In this document: piece by piece, positions 61,254-64,000 of the stretch
Position numbering within the stretch: the stretch's first letter is position 1
Layout: each line of letters opens with the position of its first letter
Source of the DNA: Tamarix chinensis
Taxonomy: Eukaryota; Streptophyta; Magnoliopsida; Caryophyllales; Tamaricaceae
Reading direction: 5' to 3'
Assembly (NCBI GenBank): GCA_030549775.1
Contig: CM060173.1
Location: 34,526,110 to 34,590,109, forward strand
Length of the DNA stretch: 64,000 nucleotides
The notes under the pieces: generated by a model
The model's input: only the letters and a program-made list of their open reading frames with translations
Told to the model about the DNA's origin: nothing
Database searches by the model: none
Translations under genes and position numbers: made by a program

Positions 61254-62273
61254 ATGTCAAATTCTCAAGCTCCTTCCCCTGCTCCTACTCCTCCGGTAAG
61301 GTTCCTACAGGAAGATGGCCGAATTAGCCAAGAGACCATGGACATGATGTCCACTCTACCTAAGGAAAAAGCATGGGCTTTCCCATTCTTTTACCAATAC
61401 CAAGGTTGTTGGCTTGCCCCAATTGGCCTCCAGGGAACATTAGCATTCCAAAAACACTTCGAAGCTCGTGAGTCGGATATCTTCATTGCAACCCCTCCCA
61501 AATCCGGCACGACCTGGTTGAAAGCCACAATATTTGCTTTAATCAATAGAACACAATATCCAGTAGCTGCAGGGCAACTCAGAGACCACCCTCTGCTCCA
61601 TAAAAATCCCCATGAACTTGTTGGTTTCATCGAGATGGAGCAATATTCCGATTACAAGAAAGTGCCAGACGTTTCCTCGATTCCACATCCTCGCCTATTC
61701 CACACTCACCTACCAATTGTCTTGATGCCACAATCTGTTTTGGAAACTGACTGCAGAATCGTATATATATGTCGGGAACCTAAGGATGTTTTCCTTTCTC
61801 TATGGCACTTCACAAACAAGATAAGGTCACAAAACCCACTTTCATTAGAGGATGCTTTGGATATGTTCTGCAGAGGAGCGTCTCCGTTTGGGCCTTTGTG
61901 GGATCACGTTTTGGGTTACTGGAAAGCTAGTTTGGAAAATCCTGAGAAAGTGCTTTTCCTCAAGTATGAAGAAATGAAGCAGGACCCTTTACGTATTACA
62001 AAGAAGATAGCAGAGTTTTTGGGTTCCCCATTCTCCGCGGAAGAAGTAGAGGCGGCGGTGGTTGAGGATGTTGTCAAGCTGTGTAGTTTCGGGAATCTGA
62101 GCAATGTGGAGGTGAATAAGAAAGGAGAACTTCCTACTACTGGACTAGGAAGCAACATATTCTTTCGGAAAGGAGAGGTGGGACGTTGGGCAGATGAGCT
62201 GAACCCGGAGATGGCTATGCGCATTGATCAAATCACTGAGCAAAAAATTTCTGGAACTGGATTCAAGTTCTAG
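61254..62273 (+). CDS. Cytosolic sulfotransferase (plant SOT family, flavonol-type)
   Basis: This is an intact intronless 339-residue protein, within the usual 320-350 for plant soluble sulfotransferases, which transfer sulfate from PAPS to small hydroxylated molecules in the cytosol. Visible motifs: TPPKSGTTWLK at residues 80-90 (PAPS 5'-phosphosulfate loop, K83), FHTHLP at 149-154 (H152 is the expected catalytic base), YICREPKDVFLSLWHF at 171-186 (3'-phosphate binding, R174 and S182), LKYEEMKQDP at 236-245, and FFRKGEVGRWADEL at 303-316 (region IV, R305-K306-G307). Region IV is usually GDW; here it is GRW. The ATG was chosen because it is the first in-frame one after the TATA box and matches the relic copies. 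Substrate cannot be told from sequence; flavonols, brassinosteroids, hydroxyjasmonate and glucosinolate precursors are all substrates within this family. Confidence 0.97.
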   Translation: MSNSQAPSPAPTPPVRFLQEDGRISQETMDMMSTLPKEKAWAFPFFYQYQGCWLAPIGLQGTLAFQKHFEARESDIFIATPPKSGTTWLKATIFALINRTQYPVAAGQLRDHPLLHKNPHELVGFIEMEQYSDYKKVPDVSSIPHPRLFHTHLPIVLMPQSVLETDCRIVYICREPKDVFLSLWHFTNKIRSQNPLSLEDALDMFCRGASPFGPLWDHVLGYWKASLENPEKVLFLKYEEMKQDPLRITKKIAEFLGSPFSAEEVEAAVVEDVVKLCSFGNLSNVEVNKKGELPTTGLGSNIFFRKGEVGRWADELNPEMAMRIDQITEQKISGTGFKF

Positions 62274-62511
62274 ATGGAGTTCCTTAATTGAATGCTTGTT
62301 CATTTGCTTCTTGTTCTTCTGTCGATCCCTCCTTCCTTTCTTCGCATGATGGGTATGGATGATGTGATTACCTAGTGCTAATGAATGGCCCATCTAGTGT
62401 TAGGGATAGTCCATTCTCACTTCTAGTTTATGTTTATATATATATATATATGACCCAAATTCTCATCCTTGGGTTTGATTGTACTCATGGCATGTTTAAA
62501 ACTTTAATGAT

Positions 62512-62517
62512 AATAAA
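62512..62517 (+). terminator. Poly(A) signal candidate of the sulfotransferase gene
   Basis: AATAAA lies 239 bp after the stop codon in AT-rich sequence. Plant signals are loose, so other A-rich sites nearer the stop are possible. Confidence 0.45.
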
Positions 62518-62992
62518 TTGAAAATTGATCTTAAAATTTTAAAACTATAAAATACATTAACTACTGTTTAAAAAAATAATTCATAAGCTTGAAAGAAAAC
62601 ATTTATTACGGAGGGAATTTTTATAAAAATTAGCTTATTGACTTTGTCCAATAAATTAAAAATTAGCCGATAAACTGCCTTTTTTTTCTTTCAAGTACAA
62701 AGGACTCTGATGTCTTAACGTCAGGTCAGAGCTTAGACGTAGGTACTCAAATCCTAGCAATTAATTATGATATTAGGTGTTCCGATAGTCAAATATGTTC
62801 AAGGCTTTTAACATAAATGACTGACTAATTAATTGCTTAATCATGATTGGTTATCATGGAGGTAAGACAAGGACATACCTAAAATTATTAATATTAATTC
62901 TCCTACGTAGCCACTTTCATTGCGAAGCACATATATATTCAACAGGAAATGAACTGAGTTAGCACGTTGGGTATCAAAACTTATTATAATAA
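62518..62992. other. Intergenic stretch, no features recognised
   Basis: AT-rich sequence downstream of the sulfotransferase gene, without coding similarity. Confidence 0.5.
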
Positions 62993-63236
62993 GGGCTTGT
63001 TTGGTATGGAGGTAATAGGATAGAATATTTTTCTCCTAGAGTGTGTCTTTTATACCAAATATTTAATAATAATAATAATAATAATAATAATTTTAATGAA
63101 ATATTTATTTTAGATCAAATTAATTTCTAAAATAGATACTCAATTTTTTTAAATAAATAAATAAATAAATAATACAATATATATAAAATATAGAGATAAT
63201 TTATCTACCCCAAATATCTTCATATCAAATGAGCAC
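62993..63236. mobile_element. Tourist/PIF-like MITE
   Basis: The left end GGGCTTGTTTGGTATGGAGG and the complement of the right end, GTGCTCATTTGATATGAAGA, match at most positions. The flanks are TAA on the left and TAT on the right, close to the TWA duplication of PIF/Harbinger MITEs. It is 244 bp with an AAT run inside and no coding. Confidence 0.65.
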
Positions 63237-63787
63237 TATGGATTCAATCACCTAACTAGTTCATTTAATCAAATTAGTCAAACTCAAGCTAGAATAGATT
63301 CATTTTTTTGTTAACTCATTTAACTAAAATCTCATTAAAGATTCACTAAAAGCTTCTTTGTTAACATTAACAATGTCATAAACTATATCATGTGGTTAGG
63401 ATCATGGTAATAGTTGCAACTATGTAGTGAATTTTACTCACTCTTACAAACTTCATATGAATAAAAGAAAAAGAAAAAATACATCTTTTTAACAATTTCA
63501 TCACAAATAAAAAATATTATTTATTAATTTACAACAATTAATTTTAGTTAAGTATCATGTTAGATGGAGTAGCTAAAATCTCACCTTAACCAAACTAACT
63601 AACAAAAACTAATCTGATATGTTTAGAAATTTATCCAATTTCAACTCAAAACGACTATGACCCAAAATGTGTCTGACCCAATCCGATATTCATCCAATAT
63701 TCAATATAGAATAAAAAATAATTAACCCAAAACTTATGTGATCGAATTCAATAGTTATCCAAAATCTAATACAACTTAAGGTAATAT
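63237..63787. other. Intergenic stretch, no features recognised
   Basis: AT-rich and without recognised similarity. Its last bases (AATAT, 63783-63787) are the expected left target site of copy G. Confidence 0.45.
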
Positions 63788-64000
63788 TGTAACACCCCCA
63801 AAATTTACTATTAAAAAAATTTTCTTAATGATAAGTGTCAAATAAAAGAGAGATAACAAAAATTTAAATTATGAGGGTATTACCGCCACACTCAGTACTA
63901 GACAGGTTCATTCCTACCGTTCCAGTACTAAGTGTTATGTCTAAATAGGATTAACTTCAAACACAAGTCAATAATTGAAACAAGCTTTCTTAAAATAAAT
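63788..64000 (-). mobile_element. Long solo-LTR family member, copy G (cut by window end)
   Basis: It begins TGTAACACCCCCAAAATTTA and carries the conserved hairpin (63889-63934, CACTCAGTACTAG...CAGTACTAAGTG) at the same distance from the end as copies C and F. Orientation is as C and F. Whether it is solo or part of a full element cannot be seen. Confidence 0.85.

Overview
This is a 64-kb piece of a flowering-plant nuclear genome, AT-rich and dominated by transposable elements. The signs of a plant are an intronless cytosolic sulfotransferase gene of the plant SOT family, plant-type CACTA, Ty3/gypsy, Ty1/copia and LINE remnants, a captured kinesin-14 fragment and many AAACCCTA telo-boxes. Only one intact protein gene is supported: the sulfotransferase at 61254-62273 (+), with a TATA box and a poly(A) signal. 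I cannot name the species.

Left part (1-14 kb). Two 5' fragments of sulfotransferase paralogues lie at 116-214 and about 10983-11080. Between them is a complete CACTA DNA transposon (811-10979, TSD TTA) that landed just upstream of the second fragment. It carries a broken multi-exon accessory gene (transposase-associated, DUF8039-like and Ulp1-like domains) but no recognisable TNPD transposase. Its ends hold arrays of TTTTAATAACGGTT palindromes. A LINE reverse-transcriptase remnant lies at about 11990-12720 (-).

Whole window. A family of very long elements beginning TGTAAYACCCC or TGAAATGCCCC and ending in their reverse complements recurs as solo LTR-like insertions. Most have 5-bp target duplications: A 1342-5983, B 14002-23848, C 15757-22091 (inside B), E 29372-37645, F 50039-54697, G from 63788 to the window end, plus fragments near 24.4-26.1 kb. 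After removing later insertions they are about 3.5-5 kb each. They share a strand-asymmetric pyrimidine block, trinucleotide arrays, telo-box arrays, a CCACCGG/AATAGTGG tandem motif and a conserved hairpin near one end. None has an internal coding region in this window.

Middle and right (27.7-60.2 kb). Two copies of one Ty3/gypsy family lie in opposite orientations (27715-40831, minus; 48521-60197, plus). Each is decayed and interrupted by one of the long solo LTRs. Between them are an Athila/Tat-like gag-protease remnant (about 41.8-43.1 kb) and an internally deleted Ty1/copia element (43098-46464) inserted into it. Element C contains a gene-capturing TIR transposon (18198-20549) with kinesin-14 exons and introns.

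The window therefore reads as a decayed sulfotransferase cluster, expanded by at least four levels of nested transposon insertion, with one surviving gene at the right end.
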